64,000 nt of DNA from Rutidosis leptorrhynchoides (Eukaryota > Streptophyta > Magnoliopsida > Asterales > Asteraceae). Under the pieces are notes generated by a model. The model was not told where the DNA came from, did not search any database, and saw nothing but the letters and a program-made list of their open reading frames with translations. Shown one piece after another: positions 1 through 12,080 of the stretch. A program made the translations under genes and the position numbers. Positions within the stretch are counted from its first letter, which is position 1, and each line of letters starts with the position of its first letter. The stretch is taken from assembly GCF_046630445.1 (NCBI RefSeq), contig NC_092342.1:86125001-86189000 (forward strand). The letters are read 5' to 3'.

Positions 1-508
1 CTTGACCCTTTTTGTTTCTTGAAAGTAAGTAACCCATTTTTCTAAATCAAACATAAACCAGTAGAACATGACCACTTGCTTGACAAAGCTTCACTTATAA
101 ATTTCACATATAAATCACAGAACACGAATAGAGCCTTTAAGATTTGAATTCATTTTCTTAATCTGTACCAAATTTACCACTCAGGAAATTAAAGCACCTA
201 AGATCTTGTTCGTGACTTTCATCGGAGGTGGCTGCCGGAGCTCGTGACCTTCATCGGATGATGTTCGATCAGTTTTTTGTTCTTGCCACTTGTCGCATAC
301 TACAGTGCGTATTCATCTCTCAACTTTACTATTAAACCCTAATTTTCACATCATGATTTCACTAATTAGGGCTATGATGACTTAGTTAAAATTGGGATTA
401 TTTGTTTAGTGCGAAGAAGAATACTAGATGAAAAAGTTTTAGGTTGTTATTCCGATCTTGTTGTTAAGGATCGTCTTCAAGTTGTTGGTAAATCGATTCT
501 AGAGAGCG
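1..508. other. Left flank of the first Copia-type element, no gene recognised
   Basis: AT-rich sequence with short open stretches only. I recognise no protein family or RNA gene. A short purine/GC-richer stretch near 225-260 could be a relic of a coding exon but has no readable domain. Position 504-508 (GAGCG) is the left target-site duplication of the element that follows. Confidence 0.5.
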
Positions 509-873
509 TGTTGGTGCATAATAAATCCCTAGTTATATCAACCGACGCGTTTTTGGAACAAGTATTAACATCTGCACCGATACAGAGTGGATCTGTACGG
601 TTACATGTGCAACCGCACGGATCCGTAGTGCAACCGTATGGATCGGGCCCAGATAGTATAAAAGGAGTTCAAGGCTTCATTGTTAGGTTGATCACTCACA
701 ATAACCTTAGACGTTTCTCTCAAGTTCCAGTAAATCCAAAACCCATACAAGTCGAATTAACGACTCTAGGCATCGATCTAATCAATCGTTCTTGATTGGT
801 TCGACTAAATCATTACCTGAAAGTCATCGAATTCGCTAGAAAACTCGATCCGAAGATCCGAATAGCTACAACA
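509..873 (+). repeat. 5' LTR of the pol-less Copia-type element
   Basis: 365-bp LTR with TG...CA ends, matched by 8507-8870. It contains a TATA box (657-663) and several near-palindromic copies of a CCGTACGG-like motif (for example around 595-645). The PBS starts three bases after its end. Confidence 0.9.
657..663 (+). promoter_or_regulatory. TATA box in the 5' LTR
   Basis: TATAAAA, followed by AGGAGTTC. The same motif is kept in the 3' LTR at 8655-8661. Position within the LTR (about 150 bp from its start) suits the U3/R boundary. The promoter role is inferred. Confidence 0.6.
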
Positions 874-876
874 AAG

Positions 877-888
877 TGGTATCAGAGC
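877..888 (+). other. Primer binding site
   Basis: TGGTATCAGAGC, the usual plant LTR-retrotransposon site complementary to the 3' end of initiator tRNA-Met, three bases after the LTR. Confidence 0.85.
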
Positions 889-2049
889 ATATGGTTGAAG
901 AATCGATCATCAACTCAGCGAATTCGTTTTTGAGTTGTTAAATTTTTTGATTTTTTTATGTTCATCACGTTTTTGCCCTAAAATTGTAAAATTCGATTTT
1001 CTGTGTTAAAAGTTCAAATTGATTGTTGAAAAACGTTCATTGTCATCATACAAAGTTACTCCAATTTACAGATCTCGTTTTCATTTAGAAATTAGTCCAA
1101 AATCGTGATTTTTAGTTCGAAAAAGTCTAGTTTTTGGTCTGATCGATTTGAGAAATCTAGAGTGTTATTTGAAAAAGTAAAACTGTAGAAGTGTTAGGAA
1201 TTGAAAAACGTTTCGATCTGCAAATTTTCAGTGTCTATTCGTATTTTCGAGCCTACTCCGCCGTAGCACCACCACGAACCATCGCGAACCACCACCGGAA
1301 TCACCAAAAACCCTTAAGAACGTAACTGTACGGTTGCACATTCAAACCGTACGGATTTAGGACGTAAACGTACGGATACAAGCAAACGTATTGCGTAACC
1401 ATACTGATTCATAAGCGGAAAATAAAATTCAGCTTTATATAACGAGGAAGAAGGAGTCCCGTCAACATTTTAACGAAAAAGGACTGCTGGTGAAAAGTTT
1501 CTGTTAAATTGAGGGGCTGATTGTTAAAGTTTAAGGAATGTCTGTGCTAGAGAATCAATTTCGTCAGGGACTGGTTCTCTAACTTTGAAACTGAAGTCAG
1601 ATTATACTAAACTTGTTTATTTTTCCACTTTTCACCCCAATTTTCATTCTTTAACAATTTTCACCTTAAAACTTCAAACCTTTGACTTTTTCGGTCCAAC
1701 TCATCAAGTTTGACTGAAATTTAACTGAGGTTGACCAGATTTGACTGTTTGACTTTGACTTTGACCAAAAACTCAACTTTTGACCAAAAAGTCAAATTTT
1801 TCAGCTTTTCGCGTATTTTTCAGATTTTCGCGAATTTTTCAGATTTCACTGTTTTAATCAGTTTTTTGCGTTGAATCCAAATTTAAATTCTTATTTTGAC
1901 CAGATAGTCAACTCGTTGACCGAAAAGTCAAAATTTGACTTTTTCCAGAATTTCGCGAATTTTTCAGATATTCAGATTTTGTCAGGTTTTTACGAAAAAA
2001 CTTGATACGTTCATCCAATTAACTCCGATAGTCAATTTTTGATCGTTTA
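889..2049 (+). other. Untranslated leader of the pol-less element
   Basis: No ORF of note. 1320-1410 repeats the CGTACGG motifs seen in the LTR. 1680-1960 is packed with TTGACC/TTGACT motifs (W-box-like cores) in both orientations. The stretch ends at the GTTTA target duplication (2045-2049) of the nested solo LTR. Confidence 0.55.
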
Positions 2050-3135
2050 TGTAACAACCCAAAACTCTTACACGAGAAAACACGACTTTTTTTTTTAAAA
2101 CAACAACAACATTTTAGCCAGACCAAATGCGCGATGCGCATTTGAGTGCACGGTGCGCTTCACAACGTGAAACAAGGTCAGTATTTGACAACAAAACTAG
2201 TGTCATCATCAATTTTGACCCAATTCAAAGTCAACCCATTTTGACATAAGTCCCAAAAACATCCTTAATCACTAACGGCTAGTGATTAACTTTCCAAAAC
2301 ACCAATTAACACTTGAATCAAACATTTATGTGCTTGGTTCATCAAATCTTGACTCATAACTTAGTTTGACACCAATTCAAGGTTAACACTCATTTTGACC
2401 AACAAACATGTTCTTATGAACATCTATACACTAACACATTTATAATCTAGTGATTTACACCCAAAACCATGACCAAATTCGTCATCAAACTCTAACCCAC
2501 CAATAACGGGTCAAAACCCATCTACTAACCACAACAAACCCATTTCACAACCATTAAAGGGTTCTAACAAAATCAAGCTCAAACCCTAATTTGAATATCA
2601 AAATCATTTAATGAATTTCGGAGTTAGAACATACCAACACTACCACAATGTAGCCGTAAACGAGGTGAACAACTTTAACTCTCGCGACTAGACCCGATTT
2701 ACTCTTCTTCTTCCCCAAATCTCCAAATCTCTCTCTAGAATCTCCTTCTCTCTCTAAAATGAGATGAGAGTGTTTGAGTAGAAGAGGATGAGGTGGAATG
2801 AAGATAAGATAAGCTTGGAACCAGTTTTGTGAACAAAAACCTGGCCTTAAAGTGAAAAGACCAATTTGCCCCTTTAAAAAAATCCCTTGAAAAACGTAAC
2901 TTGCTGTCAGCCCCATTTGCGCGCCGCGCATAGAGATGCGCACCGTGCACTACAACTAAGAGTGAAATCAGTTAGCTTTTCTGAAGTTCAGGGACTGGAA
3001 TTGACAAAGTCTGATTCTGATGCAAAATCTGAAAATGCACAAGTGTTAGGCTCACTTTTAGTGGCGCCTTCTGATGCACACATTTACTGACACTTTCAGG
3101 AACATTTTCTGATGCACAAAATTCAGGATCTTACA
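2050..3135. mobile_element. Solo LTR nested in the older element
   Basis: Begins TGTAACAACCC and ends GGATCTTACA, giving TG...CA ends with a short terminal inverted match (TGTAA/TTACA). It is flanked exactly by GTTTA at 2045-2049 and 3136-3140, a 5-bp target duplication. There is no internal coding region, PBS or PPT, so it is most simply a solo LTR of about 1.09 kb left by LTR-LTR recombination. GC-rich hairpin-prone stretches containing GCGCGATGCGC (about 2127-2160) and GCGCGCCGCGC (about 2919-2953) lie near either end. Orientation is not certain. Confidence 0.8.
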
Positions 3136-3200
3136 GTTTAATCGGTATTTGACGTGCTTTTTGTCAGAGTTTGAGCATTTAAAAGGTTTTATTCACTGTT

Positions 3201-5492
3201 ATGGATAATAGAATGGACGGAAATAAGGATAAGGCTTTGAGAAAAGAATGGAAACATTTTACCGCCTTTCCAAATGAGAGTCTGGAGGATACAATAGCTA
3301 AGTATCGTCATTTGTTGTCTGAGTTGAAGAATGTTGGGATTCAATTGTCATCAAGACATCGTGAGAGGTTTTAAAGATGGGCTACCAAAGAAGTGGGACC
3401 CTACTATTATGATGCTTGAATCGAAATACTCTCTCATAGATTACAGTCTTAGTTCTGTTATATCAATGTTGAGGGAGAATGAACAAAAACATAGTGATGT
3501 TTCTACTAAGATTGAAAATCCGGCAAGGAATGAAGAGCTGGTTTGTAATGTTACTGAGGAGGAGAAAAGGAAAGAAGTTGATGATGCTGAGAAGTTGCAG
3601 GTTAGATCAGACGTTTCCGATTCCAAGTCAGAACCCAAGTCTTTATGCGCAGTTATGGCTGACACGTCATCTAAGGCCAGGTATGTAATGAATCCTCTTT
3701 TGTTTGTGTTAAGTGTCCTGAACTAAAAGAGCAAGTTAAACAATTGACTGATATTTGTCTAAACTGTAATAACTGTACTGCCTTAGAACAAGAAATTGAA
3801 TTACTTAAGAAAGGTAATGAGATTCTTTAGAGACAGTATGAGGATAACATGTTCTATAGGAGTAGGGAGAAAGAGTTTAGGGAAATCATTAAAACTCTAG
3901 AGAACCAGGTGACTGATTTGAAGTCTAATGTGATGCTTAATACTCAGACCATAATGAAACAGATTGCTGAGATAGATGCCCTTAAGAAAGAAAAAGAATC
4001 TTTAAGGATTAGTTTTGAAACTGAAAGAGTTAAGGCATATATCTTTCAGAGGTCTGCTTTTGTTTTAGAGAATTGTCAAAATGTAGGAGGAAAGGAATCT
4101 AGTGTAGACTATAAGTAGTGTCCTCCGCCATTTGAACATAACTATAGTTTCTCTCTACCTGAGAAACAGTTCGGAGAGGACTATATTCCGATTCAACCCA
4201 TTGAGACTGAACAGGATAATGGTAAGGGGATAGATAGTTCTGAGACTCCTAAAATTGGAGTAGAAAAGACTGATAAGGCAGAAACCTCGAAAAAGGATAG
4301 TACTGGCAAGCCAAATCCCAAGCCAGGGACTATTTAGAAAAACCCTGCTAATCAGAGACCAATCAGAATTAGGAACCATTCACCAATTAAATTTGTTAAA
4401 GGTCCTAGTTTTGAGGAGGAGGATTTCTTGAGACCAGCATGTAATTCACCACCTAAGTTTGTTGAGGGAAGTGTTGAGTATGTGACTTCTGAGGATGAGG
4501 TTAGTACTCTAGGTTTAGCATCAATACCTGAGTCCACCCCTATGCCAAAACCTGTTGACAAACCTGAGTCAAAATTGGGAAAAGCTTCTAAACCCAAATC
4601 CTCTAAGTCTAAATCAAAATCAAAGGTTAAGTCTGATCACAATCCAACGACAAAACCTATCACTTCTCCTAAGAAAGAGGAACTAGAGTATCAAACTATT
4701 CCTGGTGTTCCCTTAAAGACTCCAAATCTCAAAAGTGCGTACATCCCACCACATAGACGAAAGGCTAAACATGAACTTATTTTCAAAGAGAGAAGGACTC
4801 ACCGTCCTAGAAAGTTTGTAGATCGTAGGATGTGTTTTGTTTATGGAGAATATGGACATGTTGCTTGGAAATGTCTGAACCATTTGCGTACACCACATAG
4901 GAAGGTTGACCTGAACCAAACATTTGATGAAAATTCATCTAGATCAAAATGGAGGACTAATAGATTTTTCAAAAATCGTTCAACATCACCTGTTAAGAAT
5001 CGTGTTTTTACTCCAACTGTTAAGATTTCCACGCCCATTGATGTTAATGAAACACCATTTTATCATAAACAATCGCCATCTAAACGTCATGTCTGGAGAT
5101 CTAAATCTGAGGGAGGTGGTAGTTCAAGCGGTGATGATGTGATTTCAACACCGTCGGGATCTACAAGAAAATGGGTGGATTTACATGTTGTTGGTGTTGA
5201 CGGGAAACCCACTACCATTGGGGCTTGTGTTCCCACTTTGAACTAATTTTGTTTTTGGGATTTGTGCAGGTCGCCATGTTTGTTTAACCTTGTTGATAGT
5301 ACCTGGATTGTCGACAATGGGGCTGTCCAGCACATAACTGCCCAGGAAGATGGCTTGCATATACTTCAGTGTGCAACCCGAAATGAAACGTATGTTGATG
5401 GCTTCTACATAAGTCAGTGTAGAACTCGTGAAATGACGTCATTTGGTGTCAAAAATCAGTCTGATATCGTCATCACACGAATCATCAAATGA
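3201..5492 (+). pseudogene. Decayed Copia gag with start of protease
   Basis: The ATG at 3201 opens a gag-like frame (WKHFTAFPNESLEDTI), which shifts frame between about 3330 and 3375 and continues to a stop near 3725. More stops and shifts occur near 3720, 3827, 4116 and 4335; the last open block is 4428-5246. A coiled-coil, charged middle part (3750-4110) and a Lys/Pro/Ser-rich block (4500-4700) follow. A zinc knuckle at about 4831-4875 (CFVYGEYGHVAWKC) has lost its second Cys to Tyr. A protease-like motif near 5295-5335 reads WIVDNGAVQHIT, with Asn replacing the Ser of the usual DSG active site. No integrase or RT follows. At least three independent kinds of damage show that it cannot make a normal Gag. 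Confidence 0.75.
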
Positions 5493-5716
5493 GTAACTAA
5501 TTTTTTTATGTTTTTTTTTGTTTGCTTTGTTGCATCTTCATCTTTATTTGTTTGCATGATAATTAGGATTTGTACTGCTTTGCATGCTAATTCTATTTTA
5601 TGTGTTGCATATTTTCTTATGTTTCTGTATAGTTAAAATTCATAAAGCCAAAAAGATTTTTGGTTTTAGTATTTTAGGGGGAGAAAATGGTAACATCAGA
5701 AAATACAAAAAAAAAA

Positions 5717-5717
<1 letters not shown>

Positions 5718-5751
<34 letters not shown>
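5718..5751. repeat. (ATA)n microsatellite
   Basis: About eleven uninterrupted ATA units directly after an A-run. Confidence 0.9.
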
Positions 5752-5754
<3 letters not shown>

Positions 5755-6436
5755 TAGAAAATCCTGAAAATGAGTAGTTGATCTATCTGTGGGGAGAAAA
5801 TAACATTACTGAATTTGCATGTTTATTGTTCTGCGTATTAGGTAAGTTGTACATGTTAAGTTCATGATGTATTGATAGGCTTTACTGACGAAATCCTAGA
5901 TTGAGATGATCACACTAAGATCTCGTAAATATCTGGATAAGAAAATCATGGACAGATTTACAGCTATTGATGGTAGACACCTAATTATCACTGAAAATGT
6001 ATCTAGAAATTATTGTTGAGAAAATCAACAGTCGGTTGAGGATCTCCCCTACTACGACTTATAATCATTAGAGAAAGTTGATGTTGGATATCCTCAAGCA
6101 ACAATCAAATGTTGCTCTACCATTCAGTGTAATTACTATGATGGGATATTCAAAAGATCAATACTGAGTTGAGGGTTGTCTGTTAAGTTGGTGCACACCA
6201 ATTTCTATTGACCTTTAATGCTTTAATCGAAACTAATCACTCAAATAGTTGGTTTATCCAAAGGGGAGTGTCTTTTCTATGAACGGGTTGAAAAGTGCAA
6301 TTATGTATTATAGACAATGAATGATTTGAGTATGCGACATCACAACTAAGGAGATGAGGTCAACACCGAAGTTTGAATGCAGTTGACAACTCCAGAATCT
6401 ACTTAATGTCAAAGAGAGTGGTGCATCATCGCAAAA

Positions 6437-6545
6437 ATGAAAAAAAAATGAAATAATGAAAAAAAGAAAAAAATTGAAAAAAATTGAAAAAAAAAATGAA
6501 AAAAAAATGAGAAAAATGAAAAAAAAATGAAAAGAATGAAAAATA
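6437..6545. repeat. A-rich degenerate GAAAAAA repeat
   Basis: Runs of six to nine A separated by TG, TTG or G, giving an imperfect ~8-11-bp repeat. Low complexity, no coding sense. Confidence 0.8.
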
Positions 6546-8496
6546 GATAAATAATTGTATTTCAGGTTGATGCATCACGAATTCAAAGATCATGACATGT
6601 ATGTAATCTCAGAAAACTATACAAGTTCGCGACAATGAAGTGTTTCAAGAACAGAAGATTGTTTATTCACATCACCATGGATGGAAGGAGTTACCTCAAA
6701 TTGAAGAACTCGAATCATTCTGTCCGCAAAGCTTCAAGTTTAGCTGGACCTCTCAGTTATTGTCTATGGTATGGGACTGTGCCCATTAAGGCCTAGATTG
6801 CGAGAGATACTTTCTGGAGGTATTCCGACATCTCACTCATAAAGAAAGCACACTCTTTCAAACATCTGTTTCCACCAATAACTTTAAGAATAATTACAAA
6901 GCATGGGGCCTTTATCGATTGGTCATCAGGTATATCATTGCACTTTGATATACCCGCGGCAAGTAATGCGCTCATTCAGATGATTCAACATACTCTGAGA
7001 TCTGCCGAGTCAACTGGATTGAAAAGTATGAGTTTAAGGTAGAAGCCAAAGGCTGACAGGGTTATTCAAAACGCCGTGAGAACATTTTTGTTCAATTAGA
7101 TCGAAAGAACATCGATGTGATGACGGACAGCATCAATAGATTTGTGCTCAATTAACTACCTAATAAATCGTGCGATCTCAAATGAGGACTAAGTCTTTGA
7201 TTAAAATCTAGCATAGCAATATGTTAAAGTAATTAAATCTCAACGTGATCATCAATATATCTAAGAGGAAAGTCTGTGAATGTTTAATGAGGATTGATAC
7301 CAATAATCAGAAACTTAACATGTAGGTACTTAATTTTAAGAAATCATTGGTGATAAGTTACTATTATTGTTCAGTATTGATTCCCGTTATGATTAACAAC
7401 TCGTAAAATATGTGAAGTTCAATATGTTTGATTTCAGTTCATTATGTTTGCTACTTGTTTTAAATTTTTCATTTGTATATAGTTTACATTTTATTGTACT
7501 TAAATTGCGTGCATTTATATCTAAAAATACAAAAAGATTTTTGGTGTGTTTTAGCATAAAGTATATAAAATACAAAAAAAAAATCGGTTTTAGTTATATT
7601 CTACTCATGTGAAATCAAATTGACATGTCAGACTGAAGCTAAGTTTTGTTCAAAAAGCTAAAGATGTTTTTGCTAATTGAAATTCATAATGTATAAGTAC
7701 TTAAACATTGTTTGAATTTTGAATAATTGTGAAAAATGTTGAGTCAAAATGGTCAATCATGTGTGTGTTTGAAATAGATGTTTTATATGACCAACATTTT
7801 GTTAAGATGATATACGTACGAGCCATGTTAACTGAAAGAAGGAGTTAAAGTTGGAGCTTATGAAGTTCTGATGAATTTAATGAATGGCGTACGTGAGAGA
7901 AAGAAGAAAGCTGCTTAATGAATCATCTCGATGATTTTAGTTGTTATGTTGTAAAGAAACGAGAGATTGATTATGTATACGTGCTTATGGTTATATGTGT
8001 CATTGTACTTCGTGATGTTACCATGTGCAGGTTATGAAGCTTTAGAAGGAAATAGAAGTTACTGTGGGGTAATCAGAACCTTCTGATTATTTATGGGCCA
8101 AACAAGGTCAAATCTTAATTTCCACTGCGTATATGAAGATTAGAAGAGATTGAAGAATCTAAAGTCACGACAGTCGTTAGTTAGGGTTAATCTGATGACT
8201 GGTGAGCTTTGAAGATTGTGAGTATAAGTCTCCGAGTATCGAAAGAGATTTTACTTAAAGGTTTAAGAATTGTATTACTTGATAATTGTATCGACTTGCG
8301 ATTATCACTGGAATATGATATGGATAAAGATGAAGAGAGAAGAAATGTGCCAAATAAGGGAGTTTATTGGTGCATAAAGGGGAATTAAGTGAAGCTAGAT
8401 GTTACGCCACATCCAAGGGGGGGAGTGTTGATCCCCTAAGAGAATTGATGGTGTATAAGTCTGGGTAACGAAGGAATGTTGATAGAACTAGGTCCT

Positions 8497-8504
8497 AGGG
8501 GGAG
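8497..8504 (+). other. Polypurine tract of the pol-less element
   Basis: AGGGGGAG, immediately upstream of the 3' LTR start at 8507. Position and composition fit plus-strand priming. Confidence 0.7.
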
Positions 8505-8506
8505 TT

Positions 8507-8870
8507 TGTTGGTGCATAATAAGTCCCTAGTTATATCAAACGGCGCATTTTTGGAACAAGTATTAACATCCGCACGGATACAGAGTGGATCCGTACGGTT
8601 ACGAGTGCAACCGCACGGACCCGTAGTGCAACTGTACGGATCGGGCCTAGATAGTATAAAAGGAGTTCAAGGCTTCATTGTTAGGTTGATCACTTACAAT
8701 AACCCTAGCCGTTTCTCTCAAGTTCCAGTAAATCCAAAACCCATACAAGTCGATTAACGACTCTAGGCATCGATCTAATCAATCGTTCTTGATTGGTTCG
8801 ACTAAATCGTTACCCGAAAGTCATCGAATTCGCTAGAAAACTCGATCCGAAGATCCGAATAGCTACAACA
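8507..8870 (+). repeat. 3' LTR of the pol-less Copia-type element
   Basis: 364-bp copy of 509-873 with about twenty substitutions and a one-base indel by eye. Ends GCTACAACA, followed by GAGCC (8871-8875). Confidence 0.9.
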
Positions 8871-10029
8871 GAGCCATTTTTCAGATCCTAATGTCTTGTT
8901 TTTCAGATTTCAGATTTTGTTTGTTGAAGATATTGTAATACATATCGTTACCTTATACATCAGATCTTGTTTTTTGATGGAAACATTTGTAAGTCTAATT
9001 TGATTAGTAAGTTACAACAAATTTATTCCTTTCATGTAATTGTGGTGTTCATCTGTATTGAAGATGAAGATGTGTTCATCTGTATTGAAGATGCAGATGT
9101 CTTAACCAATTGATGACATGTAACGCCTATGTGAAAAAAATAGATGACATGGAATGTCACGTTAACGTTTAACGGAGAAAGTTAACGAGACTCCTTTTTT
9201 GATTAACTTTTGGAAAAGGAATCCTTTTTTTTTTGGCAGAATGAAATAGATTACCGAACATAGAAAAATGAGTAAAATGGGTTACCTTTTTATGTAATTT
9301 GTCCTATTATTAACCTTGAAATGTAAAAGAAAGAATACATAAACAAATTTTCTAAGTTAATTAGTCTCTCGTCCTGAATTTTTGTTTATTACGGAGTATT
9401 TCATTTACGGATACTCAAAATTTAATGTCCTTGATCATAATATGTGCAGAAGAATTTTATAATGCGCATCACAAGTGTTGTGTGGCATAAGTATTGCACA
9501 TCATTCATAAGCTTTGCGCGTATACAATTTCAATCTCTATAGATAGAGCTCAAGGTTCATCATTTGAAGGTTGTCAAACTATAAACATTTACGTCTCATA
9601 CAAATAACTCTTTATCACACTCTATGAAGGTGAGCTTATTAGGTATATGGCAAAAAATGAGATTAAGTGATAATATATGAATCAGTGATCGTCTAAGGAG
9701 ATCATTACGCTTGGACATGACGGTGGTCATCTCCCCCGATTAAAGTATCGGACGAACATCACTGTAAGGTCCTCAAACACTGGAAAAACTCCAACCACAT
9801 TGCACAGAATTCCCTTAGCCGGTAAGTATTGACTTGATCAATCCTCTTTCAAAAATAGTTAAGAATATGAAGGTAAAGTTCATTCATATCCTTAATGTAT
9901 GCATATAAGATATAAAAAACTGATTAAAAAAAGGATAAAACATTAAAATTAACAAAAAAGTACACTGTAATAATGCTTTCCAAAAAAATATTCACATTTT
10001 TTAAAGTGCGGATGTTTTATTTACGAAAA
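8871..10029. other. Intergenic DNA, no gene recognised
   Basis: AT-rich sequence with a short tandem duplication at about 9063-9096 (GATGTGTTCATCTGTATTGAA and its neighbour). I see no ORF, RNA gene or element end that I can support. Confidence 0.5.
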
Positions 10030-11345
10030 TGTAACATCCCAAATTTTTTTATTGTATGTAATATATTGTTGTGTGAAAAATATTATTAAATTATGTGCAC
10101 CAACACGATTTTGAGCATATCTTGCTCATACGAGCTCCGTTTTAGATGATTCAAAAACTCATACGTTCGTAATTAGATGACCAACGACTTTCTTTTTTTT
10201 TTGGTTTTCTAAAACTCGGCCCGGATCTTTAGCAATGGAGAAAAACGTTAGCTGGTCTAGGTAGCAATTATTTGGGTCAAAAGTTGAAGTGGAGGGACTT
10301 TTTATGAATTGATTTTAGTCAACGAAATCGTTATATTCATTTTCATGTGACTTGATGTTTTTGAAAGAACAAATTGGACAGGTTCGATGTGTTGTTTTGA
10401 AGAGGTCATAATAAATATTCATTGGAAAGTCCTATGTGTCTAGTGTTCAATGAATACGGTCTGCTTTTTGAATTTGATTATAAGTAGGTCAATTGTACAG
10501 AATGTTACAAACTGTCCTGAAAGTGGTGGTGTAGAAAATGTGTACTTTTGTAAAAATCGAATAAAATAACAGGAAAAGAAATTTTAATGAGGCTAGAGTC
10601 CTTAGTGTGTCAAGTTTTCAAAATGATTTGTTTTATGGTTTAATTATGAGTACAAGTTAGTCAAATGTAAAGTTCTACATGTGGTCTAATCTGTCTAGAA
10701 ATTTAGTATGGTGAAAGGGGTTGAATTCCATGTATTGGAAGGGTCTTAATGGATCACGTGAGGTAGGAATTGATTACGTGAATTGTATGTGTGTATGTAT
10801 TATTGTGTAGGTTGATCTTGATAGATCATGTAAGAATGAAAATGTGATAGTTTATGTGTTCTATATGTGTGATGTATACGTTCACTCCATACTTGAAACT
10901 TGATTGGAATTGATTTAGAGTTAATGAGGTTGCTTGAAATATTTGCTTTAGGTGGCTAAGGTGAGTACATAGTTTGATGTATATGTGTATACGTGAATTA
11001 CATTGGTTAATGTATGTTGTGTTAATTGACGAATTTGGTAATAACGTGTGTTGTGTTGATTTGTTGAGATAATGACGTGAGAATATTTTCCTTGTGCAGG
11101 GTGTATTGTTAAAGCTTTGGATCCTTAGCTATGTGTGGTTTAATTGTGATATGATGATTGCACAAGGTGTAGGATGTTTTGGATCCGAAGAAATTGCCTT
11201 GCACAAGGTGTTTTAAAAGTTCAAATCCATAATTGATTGAGCTTGATTAAAGCCCGGGTAGGGGCAATGGCATAAGTGGGTGCTTACGTGTTTGTCTATG
11301 CATTCGTGGTTTGATTGATGCATTATGTATATGTATATATATATG

Positions 11346-11579
11346 CAGTGGCGGTTCTAAAGGTTAAGGTGTGGGGACATGGGACCCCACTACTTTAAAA
11401 AAAATTTATACTATATACTCTACATATAGAACACCACTAAATTTAGTTATAGGATCCATATATTTTTAAAATTTATGATTTTTTAAAGGTAAACATCCAC
11501 TAAAGTAACCTTAAAAAATAATTAGCTTTGAAAAAAAAATTTAGGACCCCATTGAAATTTCATCCTAGAATCGCCACTG
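11346..11579. mobile_element. Small MITE with CAGTGGCG terminal inverted repeats
   Basis: 234-bp element starting CAGTGGCGGTTCTA and ending TAGAATCGCCACTG, a 14-bp terminal inverted repeat with one mismatch. The 8 bp on either side (TATATATG and TGTATATG) differ at one position, which fits an hAT-type 8-bp duplication, but both lie in a TATATG repeat so this is weak. Related, longer sequence occurs at 18566-19006 plus 22028-22775. Confidence 0.75.
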
Positions 11580-11640
<61 letters not shown>

Positions 11641-11664
11641 AATGTATATGTATAACTATATGTA

Positions 11665-11701
<37 letters not shown>

Positions 11702-11706
11702 GTGTG
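11580..11706. repeat. (TATATG)n and (TATGTG)n microsatellite
   Basis: About ten TATATG units followed, after a short break near 11641-11662, by about seven TATGTG units. The MITE to the left appears to have inserted into this tract. Confidence 0.9.
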
Positions 11707-12080
11707 TACTCACTAAGTGTAAGCTTACCCGTTAGTTGTTGAATCTTATATAGGTTAGTACGTATAAAACGAAGTTTAAGCTAGGTGATTAGCTTGCGTT
11801 GTACAGAGTTACTTGGTATGGACGGTTTGTGGTTTAGATCTTGCTAATTGGGTTGGGAAGGGTAGTTATATACTAAGATTATGCTCTGGATAACCAAGTT
11901 TTATGTTATTGTCGAGTAATGTATTGGTGTTTAAAACTTGGTTATGTTAAGTTTGTATTTGAATAAACTATTAATGTGGAACCTTTATTTAAGGTAACTA
12001 TTTAAATGTTGGTTAATGATATAGGTTGTTTGTCAAAATGGTTTAAAGGGTCACAAACTCAAAACTGAAAATTTTGGTGT

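Larger units (their letters stand above)
5493..8506 (+). other. Non-coding 3' interior of the pol-less element
   Basis: About 3 kb without a recognisable protein. It holds an (ATA)n tract (5718-5751), an A-rich GAAAAAA-type degenerate tract (6437-6545) and one 80-codon open stretch (6797-7042, plus strand) that matches nothing I know. An AGGGGGAG purine tract near 5678 resembles the PPT at 8497. This is where integrase, RT and RNase H would be expected in an autonomous relative. Confidence 0.55.
509..8870 (+). mobile_element. Old pol-less Copia-type LTR retrotransposon
   Basis: Two direct LTRs (509-873 and 8507-8870) begin TGTTGGTGCA and end GCTACAACA. A PBS follows the left LTR and a purine-rich PPT precedes the right one. 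The flanks GAGCG (504-508) and GAGCC (8871-8875) are a 5-bp target duplication with one mismatch. By eye the LTRs differ at roughly twenty of 365 positions, so this is the oldest of the LTR elements whose LTR pair can be compared. The interior holds a decayed gag and the start of a protease but no recognisable integrase, reverse transcriptase or RNase H. It is therefore either a deletion derivative or a member of a gag-only non-autonomous family. A solo LTR (2050-3135) is nested in its leader. Confidence 0.85.
10030..12080. mobile_element. Probable LTR-derived sequence, right end unresolved
   Basis: Begins TGTAACATCCC, the kind of start shared by the other solo LTRs in this window. It contains LTR-like non-coding sequence, a phrase CTCACTAAGTGTAAGCTTACCC (11708-11730) of the kind seen in plant Gypsy LTRs, and a possible polyadenylation signal (AATAAA near 11962). 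I could not find a convincing CA end with a matching duplication of GAAAA (10025-10029), so it may be truncated. No coding capacity. Confidence 0.4.

Noticed and set aside
409..795. 128-aa ORF in the left Copia LTR (related 93-aa ORF at 8476-8757)
   Set aside because: The frame starts at a non-ATG codon, crosses the LTR border and merely follows the LTR sequence; no homology.
6797..7042. 80-codon open stretch in the pol-less element's 3' half
   Set aside because: No recognisable motif, no good start and a stop directly upstream; kept only as a remark in the non-coding entry.
11522..11716. Open frames of repeated Met-Tyr or His-Ile on both strands
   Set aside because: They are translations of the TATATG/TATGTG microsatellite, not genes.
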